Positions 17,010 to 27,094 of a DNA stretch of 64,000 nt are shown one piece after another. Numbering within the stretch: the first letter of the stretch is position 1; each line of letters begins with the position of its first letter. Below the pieces are notes generated by a model, which saw only the letters and a program-made list of their open reading frames with translations, was not told the origin of the DNA and ran no database searches. Made by a program: the position numbers and the translations under genes. The DNA is from Hyphomicrobiales bacterium (GTDB taxonomy: Bacteria; Pseudomonadota; Alphaproteobacteria; Rhizobiales; Aestuariivirgaceae): contig JANYHB010000003.1 in NCBI GenBank assembly GCA_025359265.1, forward strand, positions 1-64,000, given 5' to 3'.

Positions 17010-18115
17010 AGCATCACCAAATCATCGCGGTGGATCAACTCGTCCTCGCGGTCCTCGCCCATTAGCTTCTGTACATCAGCGGATTTCATCCCGGTGATGG
17101 CGCGGGCTTCGGCGGCGTCATAAGCAACCAGCCCCCGGGCGAATTCCGCGCCGCCAGCGACGATGCTGACGGTATCGCCCCGGTGAAATTCACCCTCAAC
17201 GAATTTCACCCCGGCAGGCAAAAGACTTTTGCCCTTGCCAAGCGCAGCTTTGGCCCCGTCATCCACAATCAGTTTGCCAACGGGTTGTAGGGTTCCGGCA
17301 ATCCAGCGTTTGCGTGATTGCAAGGCCGAGGCCTGCGCCACAAACCAAGTGCAGCGTTCTCCGTCGCTGATGCGTTTTAAAGGGTGCATGGCGTGGCCAG
17401 AGGCGATGACCATATGGCAGCCCGCTGAGAGGGCAATTTTGGCGGCCTCGATTTTGGTGACCATCCCGCCGGAGCCCATGCCTGAAATTGGTTTTCCGGC
17501 CATGGCTTCCACATCAGGGGTAATTTCGCGAAGTTCTGCAATAAAGGTCGCACCATTTTGGCCAGGTGGTGCCGAATACAGGCCGTCAATATCCGAGAGC
17601 AGCACCAAAGCTTCTGCCGACATCATCGAAGCGACACGTGCGCCCAGGCGGTCATTATCCCCATAACGGATTTCAGATGTGGCCACCGTGTCGTTCTCAT
17701 TGATCACGGGCACGGCTCCTTGGGCCAGCAGAGTGGATAGTGTGGCTCTGGCGTTCAGATAGCGGCGGCGTTCTTCGGTGTCAGCCAGGGTGACAAGAAT
17801 TTGAGCAGCGACAATTTTGCGTGTGCGCAGGGCTTCGGCCCATGCTTGGGCCAATGCGATCTGGCCCACGGCGGCGGCGGCTTGCTTTTGTTCTAATTTC
17901 AGCTTGCCATTGGGCAACCCCAAAGAGTGGCGCCCAAGGGCAATGGCACCGGAGGAAACCAGGATGACATCTGCGCCTTGGGCTTTGAGATCAGCGATAT
18001 CAGCCACAAGTGACGCGAGCCACCCGGCTTTGATGGTGCCGGTTTCTGGATCAACCAATAAGGCTGAACCCACCTTCACCACCACACGTTTGGCCTTGGA
18101 GAGGCGGTTGGTCAT
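17006..18115 (-). CDS. proB: glutamate 5-kinase
   Basis: A 369-residue enzyme with an amino-acid kinase domain (residues 8-265: [24 protein letters not shown]) and a C-terminal PUA domain (about 280-365, G-K-S-L-L-P-A-G-V). It phosphorylates glutamate for proline synthesis and is usually inhibited by proline. It sits ten bases after obgE and overlaps proA, so obgE-proB-proA-nadD-rsfS-rlmH-envC-ctpA is probably one long transcription unit. Confidence 0.96.
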   Translation of the reverse strand: MTNRLSKAKRVVVKVGSALLVDPETGTIKAGWLASLVADIADLKAQGADVILVSSGAIALGRHSLGLPNGKLKLEQKQAAAAVGQIALAQAWAEALRTRKIVAAQILVTLADTEERRRYLNARATLSTLLAQGAVPVINENDTVATSEIRYGDNDRLGARVASMMSAEALVLLSDIDGLYSAPPGQNGATFIAELREITPDVEAMAGKPISGMGSGGMVTKIEAAKIALSAGCHMVIASGHAMHPLKRISDGERCTWFVAQASALQSRKRWIAGTLQPVGKLIVDDGAKAALGKGKSLLPAGVKFVEGEFHRGDTVSIVAGGAEFARGLVAYDAAEARAITGMKSADVQKLMGEDREDELIHRDDLVML

Positions 18116-18125
18116 TTCACATCAC

Positions 18126-19495
<1,370 letters not shown>

Positions 19496-20020
19496 ATGAG
19501 TGCCAAGTTTGCAATTTCGCTGGCCGTTGCCGCGTTTAGCTTCGGTTTTATGATTAACGGCGCTGAAGCCGCTGCCCATCATCGTCATCATCATACCCAC
19601 GCCACTCACCACCGGATCCATCATCGTAAGCACCATGGCGTATCACATTCTCCAAAAGTCAGCCAGGCCGTGCGTGACCGGGTGAAAAACATGATTGCTT
19701 CACAAGCTGGCAGCTATGGTGTGCCGACGTGGTTTGCCCTGAAGATTGCCCGGGTGGAATCGAACTATAATCCAATGGTTACGGGTGCTGCCGGAGAGAT
19801 TGGCGTATTCCAGCTAAAATGCCAAACGGCGCGCGGCATTGGCTATCAAGGTGCGTGTTCCGGGCTGTATAACCCTTCGACAAACATTCGTTTTGGCTTG
19901 CGTTACCTGTCTATGGCGGTGCGATCTTCCCATGGCAACCTGCGTATGGCTGCTTCAAAACACAATGGTGGCCTGGGCCGCAAAAGCCTGGTGCGGTCTT
20001 ACGTGGCCATGATTTTCTAA
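19496..20020 (+). CDS. secreted lytic transglycosylase (SLT domain) with His-rich linker
   Basis: A 174-residue protein with a signal peptide (cut after A-E-A near residue 26), a histidine-rich linker (about residues 27-52, roughly half His) and a compact SLT/lysozyme-like domain. The catalytic Glu88 is in A-R-V-E-S-N-Y-N-P, followed by G-E-I-G-V-F-Q-L-K and C-terminal H-N-G-G-L-G. It would cut peptidoglycan in the periplasm. The His-rich linker could bind zinc or copper, which is inference. The gene is preceded by AAGGAATTTAAAC before the ATG. Confidence 0.88.
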   Translation: MSAKFAISLAVAAFSFGFMINGAEAAAHHRHHHTHATHHRIHHRKHHGVSHSPKVSQAVRDRVKNMIASQAGSYGVPTWFALKIARVESNYNPMVTGAAGEIGVFQLKCQTARGIGYQGACSGLYNPSTNIRFGLRYLSMAVRSSHGNLRMAASKHNGGLGRKSLVRSYVAMIF

Positions 20021-20095
20021 TCATACCACATAAATTTCAATAGTGCTGTATTGCCCGCGCTGATAGACCCCTGAAGACTATTCAGCGATTAGCCA

Positions 20096-21316
20096 ATGCA
20101 GGATTACCTACCGTCAAGAAATCAAACAATCGCTCACCATCAAACTGGTGCGCGATTATCCCATTTGGATGGCTTGCGCGGCGTGGCAGCTTTGAGCGTG
20201 ATGATGGTGCATTTTTTGGCCGCTTTTGCGCCTGCCTTGGCCTTTGGTTCAGACTTTACAACAGAACATAGTTGGCAAACCGCCATTGCCGCCAGCCCCC
20301 TGTTTATTTTTATCAACGGCTCTTTTGCGGTTTACATTTTCATGGTGCTCAGCGGTTATGTAATCGCCAGCTCGGCTGAGCGCATGAACGCAACGCTTTT
20401 AGGTTTGATTGGGGGCAGGTTTGTGCGTCTGTTTTTGCCATGCACGACCGCAATTTTGCTTGCCGTTTTTCTGTTTGCCGCGCACTTCATTAATTTTATT
20501 GCCATCAGCGAGATTTATCAACACTGGTGGAACCGGCTTTATTATCGACCTGAAAATTTTTCTTGGGCTGAGGCGGCATTTGAAAGTGCTGGGGGATACA
20601 TTGCTTCAGGACAATCCTATTTCGTGCCGCCGTTGTGGACAATGCAAGTGGAATTCATCGGATCCTGTGTCGTCTATCTGATATTTTCGACTATTGGCGC
20701 AAGCAAATTCAGAGTGGCGGCGTATGGTGTTCTCGTCGGGTTATCGGTTTGGTTGTTGCCCGACGAGGCCCCATTGTATTTGAGCTTTGCGGCTGGTGCC
20801 GCCATGCGCGAGGGGCGTGTTGCCAATCTCACGATAAACCGTTGGTTGGTGGGTTTAGCTTTTGTCATCGCCTGTTTATTGGGAGGCATCTCGCAGTTCA
20901 CCAAGCCTGCCGAAACCTTTTATGGGTGGGCCCTTGCGTCATTATCTGAAGTTTTGCGTGTTCACATTCTCTACGTTTGGGCCCTTGCGGCTGTGCTGAT
21001 GGTATTTGCCTTTGTGGCAAATTCGCCTCTTCAAAAACTGCTCGGCGGAGCGCTGGGCAGCTTTCTGGGGCGGATTAGTTTTGGGGTATATTTACTGCAT
21101 TTTCCCATTTTGGCGTCGCTGGGCATTTATTTTTATCTGCTTATTGGGCGCTTTTCCGCGATTGGCTTTGCGGCAACGCTCGCCATCTATTTGGCAGCCG
21201 TTTTTTTGGCGGCCACCATTTTTGAGCGAATTGTCGATCGGCCCACGATTAATTTTTCACACATCATTAGAAATTGGCTTGCGTCAAAGGTTTGGCAAAC
21301 CAAGCTTCGCGGGTGA
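20096..21316 (+). CDS. acyltransferase family 3 membrane protein
   Basis: A 406-residue integral membrane acyltransferase (Acyl_transf_3, OafA/NodX group). It has about ten hydrophobic helices, the early L-D-G-L-R-G-V-A-A-L motif and the catalytic His in M-M-V-H-F. Members O-acetylate sugars of lipopolysaccharide, exopolysaccharide or peptidoglycan; no fused SGNH domain is present. The 3' end overlaps the convergent GNAT gene by 50 bases. It lies between obgE and rpmA, a place usually without it, so it was probably inserted. Confidence 0.9.
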   Translation: MQDYLPSRNQTIAHHQTGARLSHLDGLRGVAALSVMMVHFLAAFAPALAFGSDFTTEHSWQTAIAASPLFIFINGSFAVYIFMVLSGYVIASSAERMNATLLGLIGGRFVRLFLPCTTAILLAVFLFAAHFINFIAISEIYQHWWNRLYYRPENFSWAEAAFESAGGYIASGQSYFVPPLWTMQVEFIGSCVVYLIFSTIGASKFRVAAYGVLVGLSVWLLPDEAPLYLSFAAGAAMREGRVANLTINRWLVGLAFVIACLLGGISQFTKPAETFYGWALASLSEVLRVHILYVWALAAVLMVFAFVANSPLQKLLGGALGSFLGRISFGVYLLHFPILASLGIYFYLLIGRFSAIGFAATLAIYLAAVFLAATIFERIVDRPTINFSHIIRNWLASKVWQTKLRG

Positions 21317-21818
21317 GGCGAAGCTGAATGCTGGGCACTTTGATGTTTAATGCAAGGCAATCGCTCATCGTCTCACGGTTTTCGACAAAGCCCAAACGCC
21401 CCAAGATGTGACCCGAATGAGGGTTGTCTTTGTGATAGGCTGACGCGAGAGCTTCGACTTCACCTGATGTGAAGGCATAGTGAACCAATGCTGCTGCCGC
21501 TTCCGACATCAAACCAATATGCCAGCAGAATTCACGCAGCCAATAGCCGAATACAGCATCGGCTTGATCGCGAGTTTCATACGAGATCGTGCCGATCAAT
21601 TCGTCTGGTGCGGCACGAAAGGCGATGGCGCGAATTACCGAGCGCGGGTCGAAGCCTTTTTGAAGTTCGAACCACTGCCTGGCGTCTTCAACCTGGTACG
21701 GAAATTTCACGCGGGCGAGGTTGCGGGCAACATTGATGTTGTTCAAACCCTGCGCCACGGCATGACAATCTTCAGCGCGGAAAGGGCGGAGTAAAAGTCT
21801 TTGAGTTAAAAGTTCCAT
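21267..21818 (-). CDS. GNAT-family N-acetyltransferase (RimJ/RimL type)
   Basis: A 183-residue GNAT protein with the N-terminal T-Q-R-L-L-L-R-P-F-R motif of the Acetyltransf_3 group, the G-T-I-S-Y-E strand and the C-terminal N-P-H-S-G-H-I-L-G-R-L-G-F. Such proteins acetylate ribosomal proteins, small amines or antibiotics; the substrate is unknown. GNAT genes downstream of rpmA are common in this order. A terminator at 21838-21870 separates it from rpmA, so it may be transcribed by read-through or from its own promoter. Confidence 0.88.
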   Translation of the reverse strand: MELLTQRLLLRPFRAEDCHAVAQGLNNINVARNLARVKFPYQVEDARQWFELQKGFDPRSVIRAIAFRAAPDELIGTISYETRDQADAVFGYWLREFCWHIGLMSEAAAALVHYAFTSGEVEALASAYHKDNPHSGHILGRLGFVENRETMSDCLALNIKVPSIQLRLTREAWFAKPLTQANF

Positions 21819-21837
21819 CGGATCAGTTCCAAAACAA

Positions 21838-21870
21838 AACGGAGAGGTGGTTGCCCATCTCTCCGTTCAA
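21838..21870 (-). terminator. terminator of the rplU-rpmA operon
   Basis: A 13-base stem (aacggagaggtgg with ccatctctccgtt, one G-U pair) with a four-base loop lies downstream of rpmA. On the minus strand it is followed by a TTTTGTTTT tract. Confidence 0.85.
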
Positions 21871-21918
21871 TTTTTGAACTGCCAAACCCGAGACGGGGTG
21901 GCAGTTATTTCACTGCCG

Positions 21919-22185
21919 TTATTCTGCTGCCTTTGGTGGCAGGACTGAAACCAGTTGTTTGTCACCTTTGGTGGCGCGGAAAACAACGGTGCCATTAACC
22001 TTGGCAAAAAGTGTATGGTCGCGACCCATGCCAACGCCCGCACCAGCATGCACTTTGGTGCCGCGTTGGCGGATGATGATATTGCCCGCAATCACCGCTT
22101 CGCCGCCGAAGGCTTTAACGCCGAGACGGCGGCCTGCGCTGTCGCGGCCGTTGCGGGATGAGCCGCCTGCTTTTTTATGTGCCAT
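21919..22185 (-). CDS. rpmA: 50S ribosomal protein L27
   Basis: An 88-residue L27 with the canonical [16 protein letters not shown] start, with no extra N-terminal extension to be cleaved, and [11 protein letters not shown]27 reaches the peptidyl-transferase centre. It lies 16 bases after rplU in the usual operon. Confidence 0.98.
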   Translation of the reverse strand: MAHKKAGGSSRNGRDSAGRRLGVKAFGGEAVIAGNIIIRQRGTKVHAGAGVGMGRDHTLFAKVNGTVVFRATKGDKQLVSVLPPKAAE

Positions 22186-22201
22186 GTGAAACTCCTATTG
22201 C

Positions 22202-22816
22202 TTAGGTACGGGCTTTGTCGGTTTTAGCACGAGGCGGTTTGCCGGCCATCAATTCTTTGGCCTGCTCAATCCATTCCTCACGAGCCACACGGCCCTTTTG
22301 CTTAATCTCGGCTTCGATCTTTTCGACGTCTGCTGGCGTCCAGGCAGCAATCTGGGCGAAGCTGGTAACGCCCGCTTCAGTCAATGCCAAATGGATTTTC
22401 GGGCCAATGCCGCCGATCAGCGAAATATCATCAGCGCCAGCGGCCAGTGCGACGGGAGCGGCTTTCACCTTCACTTCCGCCCTCTTGCCAGTGGGCTTGG
22501 CGCCACTGGTGAGAATTTCGGTGATGATGACCGAAGTCAAATCCTGCCTGTGGCCATTGCGGCGGCGATAATGTTTGCGGCGGCGCTTTTTGAAAATGAT
22601 CAGCCGCGGCCCGCGAGCCTGTTTTTCAATTTCGCCAACAACTGTGGCACCCGCCACGATGGGCGCGCCAACGTGAATATCAGCGCCATTCACAACCATG
22701 AACACGTCGTGGAATTGCACCTGATCACCCGCTGCGCCTTCGAGCTTTTCGATCAATATCTTATCGTTTGCGGCAACTTTATATTGTTTGCCGCCTGTCT
22801 TGATGACTGCGTACAT
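22202..22816 (-). CDS. rplU: 50S ribosomal protein L21 with C-terminal helix-hairpin-helix extension
   Basis: The first 103 residues are a standard L21 (M-Y-A-V-I-K-T-G-G-K-Q-Y, F-K-K-R-R-R-K-H-Y-R-R-R-N-G-H-R-Q). Another 100 residues follow: an Ala/Lys/Val linker and then a small helix-hairpin-helix-like domain (L-I-G-G-I-G-P-K, A-G-V-T-S-F-A-Q-I-A-A-W-T). E. coli L21 stops at 103 residues. Such tails are known in many Hyphomicrobiales L21 proteins, but their role is not established. A candidate promoter and a leader hairpin lie upstream. Confidence 0.96.
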   Translation of the reverse strand: MYAVIKTGGKQYKVAANDKILIEKLEGAAGDQVQFHDVFMVVNGADIHVGAPIVAGATVVGEIEKQARGPRLIIFKKRRRKHYRRRNGHRQDLTSVIITEILTSGAKPTGKRAEVKVKAAPVALAAGADDISLIGGIGPKIHLALTEAGVTSFAQIAAWTPADVEKIEAEIKQKGRVAREEWIEQAKELMAGKPPRAKTDKART

Positions 22817-22847
22817 ATAATATCCATTTTTCCCGCGCCCTGTGGAG

Positions 22848-22874
22848 CCTTTTCCAAACCCTTGAAGGAAAAGG
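22848..22874 (-). promoter_or_regulatory. hairpin in the rplU leader
   Basis: An 8-base-pair stem (ccttttcc at 22848-22855 with ggaaaagg at 22867-22874) lies 31 bases before the rplU start, in the stretch between the candidate promoter and the gene. It could take part in feedback control of ribosomal-protein synthesis or only act as a spacer; no known leader family is matched. Confidence 0.35.
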
Positions 22875-22961
22875 ACTTTTTCAATCGGTGTGAACCGTTT
22901 GGGTTGCCCTCGGGCAGCGCATTAAACTCTGAAAAGCAAATTGCAAATCAAAGTCGGCCTC

Positions 22962-22990
22962 CTCTAGGGTGAGAGCGCGATGAATGTCAA
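22962..22990 (-). promoter_or_regulatory. candidate housekeeping promoter of rplU-rpmA
   Basis: On the minus strand TTGACA (22985-22990) is followed after 17 bases by CTAGAG (22962-22967). The -35 box is consensus and the -10 box is near the CTATAT form common in alphaproteobacteria. Leader length to rplU would be about 140 bases. Confidence 0.55.
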
Positions 22991-22998
22991 GGGTTGTG

Positions 22999-23853
22999 CT
23001 ATAGTTCGGGCTTAGCGGATGGGCTTCGTGAGACCATCAATATGCGGTTTATTTCGCCGCCAAATATGAGAACCACGGCAGCGAGGTAAATAAAGAACAT
23101 GCTGGCGAAAAGGCCTGAGAGGGAAGCATAAGTTGAAGCGAAAGAATTGAAATTGCGCAAATACCAGGAAAAACCGGCGGTGAGGGCAATCCAGACCGCA
23201 ACTGTCAACAAGATGCCCGGCAAAACGTCGCGCCGGCGGAGTGTTCGGCTGGGCAAAAACCGATGCGCCACCAACAAACCAAAGGCCAGAATGAGAATAG
23301 CCAATGGATAGCGATAAATATCATAGGGTGTGAGATTCACTAAGGCTTGCGGCGCATAAGACTCGAGAAACTGGGTGACGGCGGGTACTAAAATCAACAG
23401 CACAGAAACCGCCAGCAACATAACCGTTGCGCCGATCACAAAGATGACATTCTGCGCATAAAGATACCAGATTGAACGAGTTTCCTTGATGTCATAAGCC
23501 CGGTTCAGGCCAACCCGCACGCTGTCTACGCCACCGATAGCGCTCCAGATCGTCAGCAGTGCCGCAATGCTGAGAAGCCCGGTGCGGGGCACGGTGAGAA
23601 TTGATGTGATTTCAACTGCAAATGGTTTCACCAAAGCGGGCGGCGCCACGCCCAACAAAAAATTCACGACTTGGCCAGCCAGCGCTTCGCTGCCAAAAAA
23701 CCCGGCCACGCTGGTGAGGAAAATCAGGAACGGAAACAGCGAGAAAATTGCCCGGAAGGCAATGTTGCCCGCCAGTGGAATAGCCTCATCAGCAAACAGG
23801 CGCTTGAGGGCCCTGCCAAACAATGCCAAGAGCAAAGGTCGATCAATCATCAT
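22999..23853 (-). CDS. YihY/BrkB-family inner-membrane protein
   Basis: A 284-residue membrane protein of the YihY/virulence factor BrkB family with about six hydrophobic helices. Signatures include A-G-N-I-A-F-R-A-I-F-S-L-F-P-F-L near residue 30 and the later L-P-S-R-x-L-R-R-R-D-V-L-P-G. The family was once called ribonuclease BN in error; its function is unknown. Start chosen at the ATG on 23853 because the family N-terminus begins there. The divergent EamA gene begins only 15 bases away, so both promoters must overlap the neighbouring gene. Confidence 0.88.
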   Translation of the reverse strand: MMIDRPLLLALFGRALKRLFADEAIPLAGNIAFRAIFSLFPFLIFLTSVAGFFGSEALAGQVVNFLLGVAPPALVKPFAVEITSILTVPRTGLLSIAALLTIWSAIGGVDSVRVGLNRAYDIKETRSIWYLYAQNVIFVIGATVMLLAVSVLLILVPAVTQFLESYAPQALVNLTPYDIYRYPLAILILAFGLLVAHRFLPSRTLRRRDVLPGILLTVAVWIALTAGFSWYLRNFNSFASTYASLSGLFASMFFIYLAAVVLIFGGEINRILMVSRSPSAKPEL

Positions 23854-23868
23854 GCGACCCTTTTGCCC

Positions 23869-24777
23869 ATGACTTCTGCAACTGCCAAGCCTTCTCTTGA
23901 AACTATAGCGCCGGCGATGTTTGTTATCTTGTGGGCCACGGGATTTGTTGTGTCGCGGCTTCTGGTGGGACATGTGGCGCCGGTTTGGTTTTTGGCGTTG
24001 CGATTTCCGGCCGCACTTGGCTTCATGTTGGTGCTGGCCTTATGGCAAAATGCAAAGTGGCCTGCGCCCGCATTGGCTTTTCACGCCGCTGTAACCGGCG
24101 CGTTTATGCACGGGCTTTATCTGGCGCCGTTTTATTGGGCCGTGGCCCATGGCATGCCGGCAGGCGTGATTTCCTTGATTGCTGGTTTGCAACCCTTGCT
24201 TACTGCTTTTTTGGCGGTGCCCCTTCTGGGTGAGAAGGTTGCACGACGTCATTGGCTGGGCGTGATCGTGGGCCTGCTCGGAATTTCGTTGGTACTGCTT
24301 CCAAAGTTAAGCTTTGCGTTGCTCGGTGGAATTACGCTGTTGACAATGGCACTCGCCATATTCGGCACAGCTTCAATTTCATTTGGCACGGTTTATCAAA
24401 AGAAATTTGCCACCGGCATTGCGCTCTCAACAGGTGGTGTGTGGCAATATGTGGGTGCGAGCATAATAGTGTTACTGATCTCGTGGGTAATCGGTGACTA
24501 TGGGTTTGATGGCAGCTTGCAAGCTTGGGGCGCATTAGGTTGGGCCGTCATTGTGTTATCCATCTTCACGGTAATGTTGTTGGTGTGGTTGATCAACCAT
24601 GGCGCCGTGTCGCGGCTTTCCAGTTTGATGTTTCTGGTTCCCGGCGTATCGGCTTTAATGACTTATGTATGGTTTGACGAAAGGCTTTCGCCCCCACAGC
24701 TTTTAGGGATGGCGGTGTGTGCCTGTGCTGTGCTGGTTGTCAACCGCGCTTCAACCATACCAGCAGAAGCACAATAA
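23869..24777 (+). CDS. EamA-family DMT transporter
   Basis: A 302-residue inner-membrane protein with ten predicted helices in two EamA repeats (first starting A-M-F-V-I-L-W-A-T-G-F-V, second near residue 155). Members export amino acids, nucleosides or other metabolites; the substrate cannot be predicted. The ATG at 23869 starts directly before the first helix; the frame is open further upstream but the extra part is hydrophilic and lies inside the divergent gene. Its 3' end overlaps the HIG1-type gene by 38 bases. Confidence 0.88.
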   Translation: MTSATAKPSLETIAPAMFVILWATGFVVSRLLVGHVAPVWFLALRFPAALGFMLVLALWQNAKWPAPALAFHAAVTGAFMHGLYLAPFYWAVAHGMPAGVISLIAGLQPLLTAFLAVPLLGEKVARRHWLGVIVGLLGISLVLLPKLSFALLGGITLLTMALAIFGTASISFGTVYQKKFATGIALSTGGVWQYVGASIIVLLISWVIGDYGFDGSLQAWGALGWAVIVLSIFTVMLLVWLINHGAVSRLSSLMFLVPGVSALMTYVWFDERLSPPQLLGMAVCACAVLVVNRASTIPAEAQ

Positions 24778-24922
24778 CAATCGCCGCAAATTGCAGGCCC
24801 ACACGCCAGCGCATCAGGTTTTGGCTGCGGTTGGGTGAGCCACCGCGCATCATGTTGAACAGTCCCAGGCACAGCACGATGAAAACGGCGGCAAGGGCGA
24901 TGGCGGTTATGGCATTGGTCAT
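24740..24922 (-). CDS. small twin-helix membrane protein, HIG1-domain type
   Basis: A 60-residue protein with two membrane helices (about 4-24 and 40-57) joined by a positively charged loop containing M-M-R-G-G-S and N-L-M-R-W-R-V-G-L-Q. This is the HIG1_N signature. In mitochondria such proteins (Rcf1) associate with cytochrome c oxidase; the alphaproteobacterial homologues are mostly unstudied. It overlaps the downstream SDR gene... in coding order its start region overlaps the SDR stop by four bases (24919-24922), so it is translated after the SDR. Confidence 0.82.
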   Translation of the reverse strand: MTNAITAIALAAVFIVLCLGLFNMMRGGSPNRSQNLMRWRVGLQFAAIVIVLLLVWLKRG

Positions 24923-25749
24923 TGATCTGATATTATATCCACAAACCAGTCATAGAAGCGCTGCGGCATAAAGCGCCGCGCCCACGCCATAATGTAAGTG
25001 GGGATGGTGACGTAATAATGGCTGCGCGGGCGTGGGCTTTCCAGCGCATGGACTAATTTTTTAAGAACCGCTTCGGGTGGCAATTTGAAACGGCTGGATC
25101 CGCCTTTGTCCAATCTTGCCTGCTGGCGTTCGTAGGCCACTTTATAGTTTGATTTTTCTTGGTCCACATTGGCATTAAAAGCCTTCAGTGCATGTTCCAC
25201 AAAGCGCGTGGCGATAGGGCCGGGTTCGATAGTCGAGACGAATATGCCAGAGCCGCGCAATTCCAATCGCATGGTATCAGTAAGCCCTTCGATGGCAAAT
25301 TTGGCAGCGTTATACGCCCCGCGCCATTTCATTGCGGTGATGCCCAGAACGGACGAGCAATTGATGATGCGGCCAGATCCATTGGCGCGAAGCATGGGCA
25401 GGCAAAGCGTGGTGAGTTCATGCCAGCCGAAAACCAACGTTGAGAATTGTTCTTCCAACACTTTGCGCGATATATCTTCCACGGCACCGGGCTGGCCGTA
25501 GCCACCATTGTTGAATAACGCATCGAGCTTAAATCCGGTGCGCTTCGCGACTTCTGCGGCACAGGCTTTGAGGGACGCGCTGTCGCGGTAGTCAATGATC
25601 AAAGCCTCCAAGCCCTCGGCTTCCAGCCGATGTTGATCCGCCCCGGTGCGCACCGTTGCAAACACGCGCCACCCCTGCTGTTTCAAGCCCTTGGCGCAAG
25701 CATAGCCTATGCCAGATGAGCAGCCGGTGATGAGGATGGATTTTGTCAT
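24919..25749 (-). CDS. SDR-family oxidoreductase
   Basis: A 276-residue classical short-chain dehydrogenase. The N-terminal T-G-C-S-S-G-I-G binds NAD(P), the N-N-G-G-Y-G strand is the usual N-N-A-G variant, and the catalytic residues are in Y-N-A-A-K after N-C-S-S. The C-terminal tail (W-A-R-R-F-M-P-Q-R-F-Y-D) is hydrophobic and may associate with membrane. It resembles 17-beta-hydroxysteroid or retinol dehydrogenase-like bacterial SDRs; the substrate is unknown. Its stop overlaps the start of the HIG1-type gene. Confidence 0.9.
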   Translation of the reverse strand: MTKSILITGCSSGIGYACAKGLKQQGWRVFATVRTGADQHRLEAEGLEALIIDYRDSASLKACAAEVAKRTGFKLDALFNNGGYGQPGAVEDISRKVLEEQFSTLVFGWHELTTLCLPMLRANGSGRIINCSSVLGITAMKWRGAYNAAKFAIEGLTDTMRLELRGSGIFVSTIEPGPIATRFVEHALKAFNANVDQEKSNYKVAYERQQARLDKGGSSRFKLPPEAVLKKLVHALESPRPRSHYYVTIPTYIMAWARRFMPQRFYDWFVDIISDQ

Positions 25750-25843
25750 GAATGGTACCGCCGTAAATCAGCCTTGTTTAATCTCTGTACAGGCCAGACG
25801 CGATTTGGCAAGTTGCTCATCGTGGGCGAGTGGATTGGCAAAT

Positions 25844-26353
25844 ATGAAATTCAAGGCGGCGATAGTTGGTTTGGCACTTTTGGCAAGTGCAGGAGTGGCG
25901 CGGGCGGAGGAGCCCGTTTCCATCGGAACTTTCGAAGATTGGGAAGCCTTCACCTATCACGCCGAGGGCGGCTTGGTATGTTATGTTTTTTCGGCACCGA
26001 AGGCCACCGAGTCCGACAAGAAAATTTCCAAGCGTGACCCGGTTTATTTTTTGGTGACGAATTTCCAGGCGCGCAAAATCAAAGGCCAAGTGTCTACGAT
26101 TATTGGCTATCCGTTTAAAGAGTCATCGCTTGTCGCCCTTGTCGTGGACGATAAGCCCTTTGATCTTTACACCAATGGCGACACGGCCTGGGCTTCAGCA
26201 GCCGAAGATGAGGCAGCCATTGTAAAGGCGATGAAGACGGCCAAGGAACTTTCCATCATTGGCACCAGTTGGAAGGGTACAGAAACCACCGACAGTTATT
26301 CGCTGAAGGGTTTTGTTAAAGCGCTCGAAAAAATTGATGCCACATGCAAGTGA
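25844..26353 (+). CDS. invasion-associated locus B (IalB) family protein
   Basis: A 169-residue exported protein with a signal peptide (cut after A-R-A, residue 21) and an IalB domain containing W-E-A-F-T-Y, a single C-Y-V-F-S-A-P-K cysteine region and the C-terminal cysteine. The first ialB was described in Bartonella invasion, but the family is widespread in free-living Hyphomicrobiales. Start at 25844 chosen from the signal peptide. The 3' end overlaps the next gene by ten bases. Confidence 0.88.
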   Translation: MKFKAAIVGLALLASAGVARAEEPVSIGTFEDWEAFTYHAEGGLVCYVFSAPKATESDKKISKRDPVYFLVTNFQARKIKGQVSTIIGYPFKESSLVALVVDDKPFDLYTNGDTAWASAAEDEAAIVKAMKTAKELSIIGTSWKGTETTDSYSLKGFVKALEKIDATCK

Positions 26354-27078
26354 GTTTGCTGCGGTTGGTTTTGGCGTTGGTGGTTTTAATGATGGTGGGC
26401 GCTCCATCACGCGCTGCCTGCCGCGCCCAAGCTGGCTATTCAGTTTGTGAATTTGATACGAGCAGTGATAAAATTGCTCTGTTTAACCTCGATGAAACTG
26501 GCCAGCCTTATGGTGGCTTTGCAGCTCTGAAAGGGGCCCTCGCCGCGCAAGGCGAACAGCTTGTTTTTGCGATGAATGCGGGGATGTATGGCGAGGATTT
26601 GAAGCCGATTGGCCTTTATGTTGAAGCTGGCAAACGCTTGCATAAATTGAACCACGCCAATGGGCCGGGGAATTTTCATCTGAAGCCCAATGGTGTATTT
26701 TATGTTGCGGCGGGCAAGGCAGGCGTGATGGAAACCGAGGCTTTTGCCCGCAGTGGCATCAAACCCGACTTCGCCACGCAATCTGGCCCGATGCTGGTTG
26801 TGAATGGCACTATTCATCCAAAGATTTCGCCCGCTGGCACATCTGCCAAAATCCGCAACGGTGTGTGCGTGAATGATGGCACCAAGGTCGAGTTTGTGAT
26901 CTCAGACGGGCCAGTGACATTTAATGACTTTGCCACATTTTTCCGCGACGCATTGGCCTGCAAGAACGCCCTGTTTTTGGATGGCTCGGTTTCCAGCTTG
27001 CTTTCGCCAGAACTGGGACGCAGCGATTTTTTGGCGCGGCTGGGGCCGATTGTGGGCGTGACGGCCCCGGCAAAATAG
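26344..27078 (+). CDS. secreted phosphodiester glycosidase-family protein (NAGPA domain)
   Basis: A 244-residue protein with a signal peptide (about residues 1-24) and a NAGPA-type domain (PF09992, also called DUF2233): A-M-N-A-G-M-Y near residue 77, [16 protein letters not shown] and the late [10 protein letters not shown]. In animals the fold removes GlcNAc from mannose-6-phosphate; in bacteria it acts on cell-wall or exopolysaccharide phosphodiesters, largely unproven. It is coupled to the ialB-type gene by overlap and lies just before rlmN. Confidence 0.88.
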   Translation: MQVSLLRLVLALVVLMMVGAPSRAACRAQAGYSVCEFDTSSDKIALFNLDETGQPYGGFAALKGALAAQGEQLVFAMNAGMYGEDLKPIGLYVEAGKRLHKLNHANGPGNFHLKPNGVFYVAAGKAGVMETEAFARSGIKPDFATQSGPMLVVNGTIHPKISPAGTSAKIRNGVCVNDGTKVEFVISDGPVTFNDFATFFRDALACKNALFLDGSVSSLLSPELGRSDFLARLGPIVGVTAPAK

Positions 27079-27094
27079 CATAAAGGGCCAAGAC

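Noticed and set aside
22298-22972. Long plus-strand frame opposite rplU (224 codons)
   Set aside because: It is antisense to the certain rplU gene, has no recognisable domain, and its composition mirrors the coding strand.
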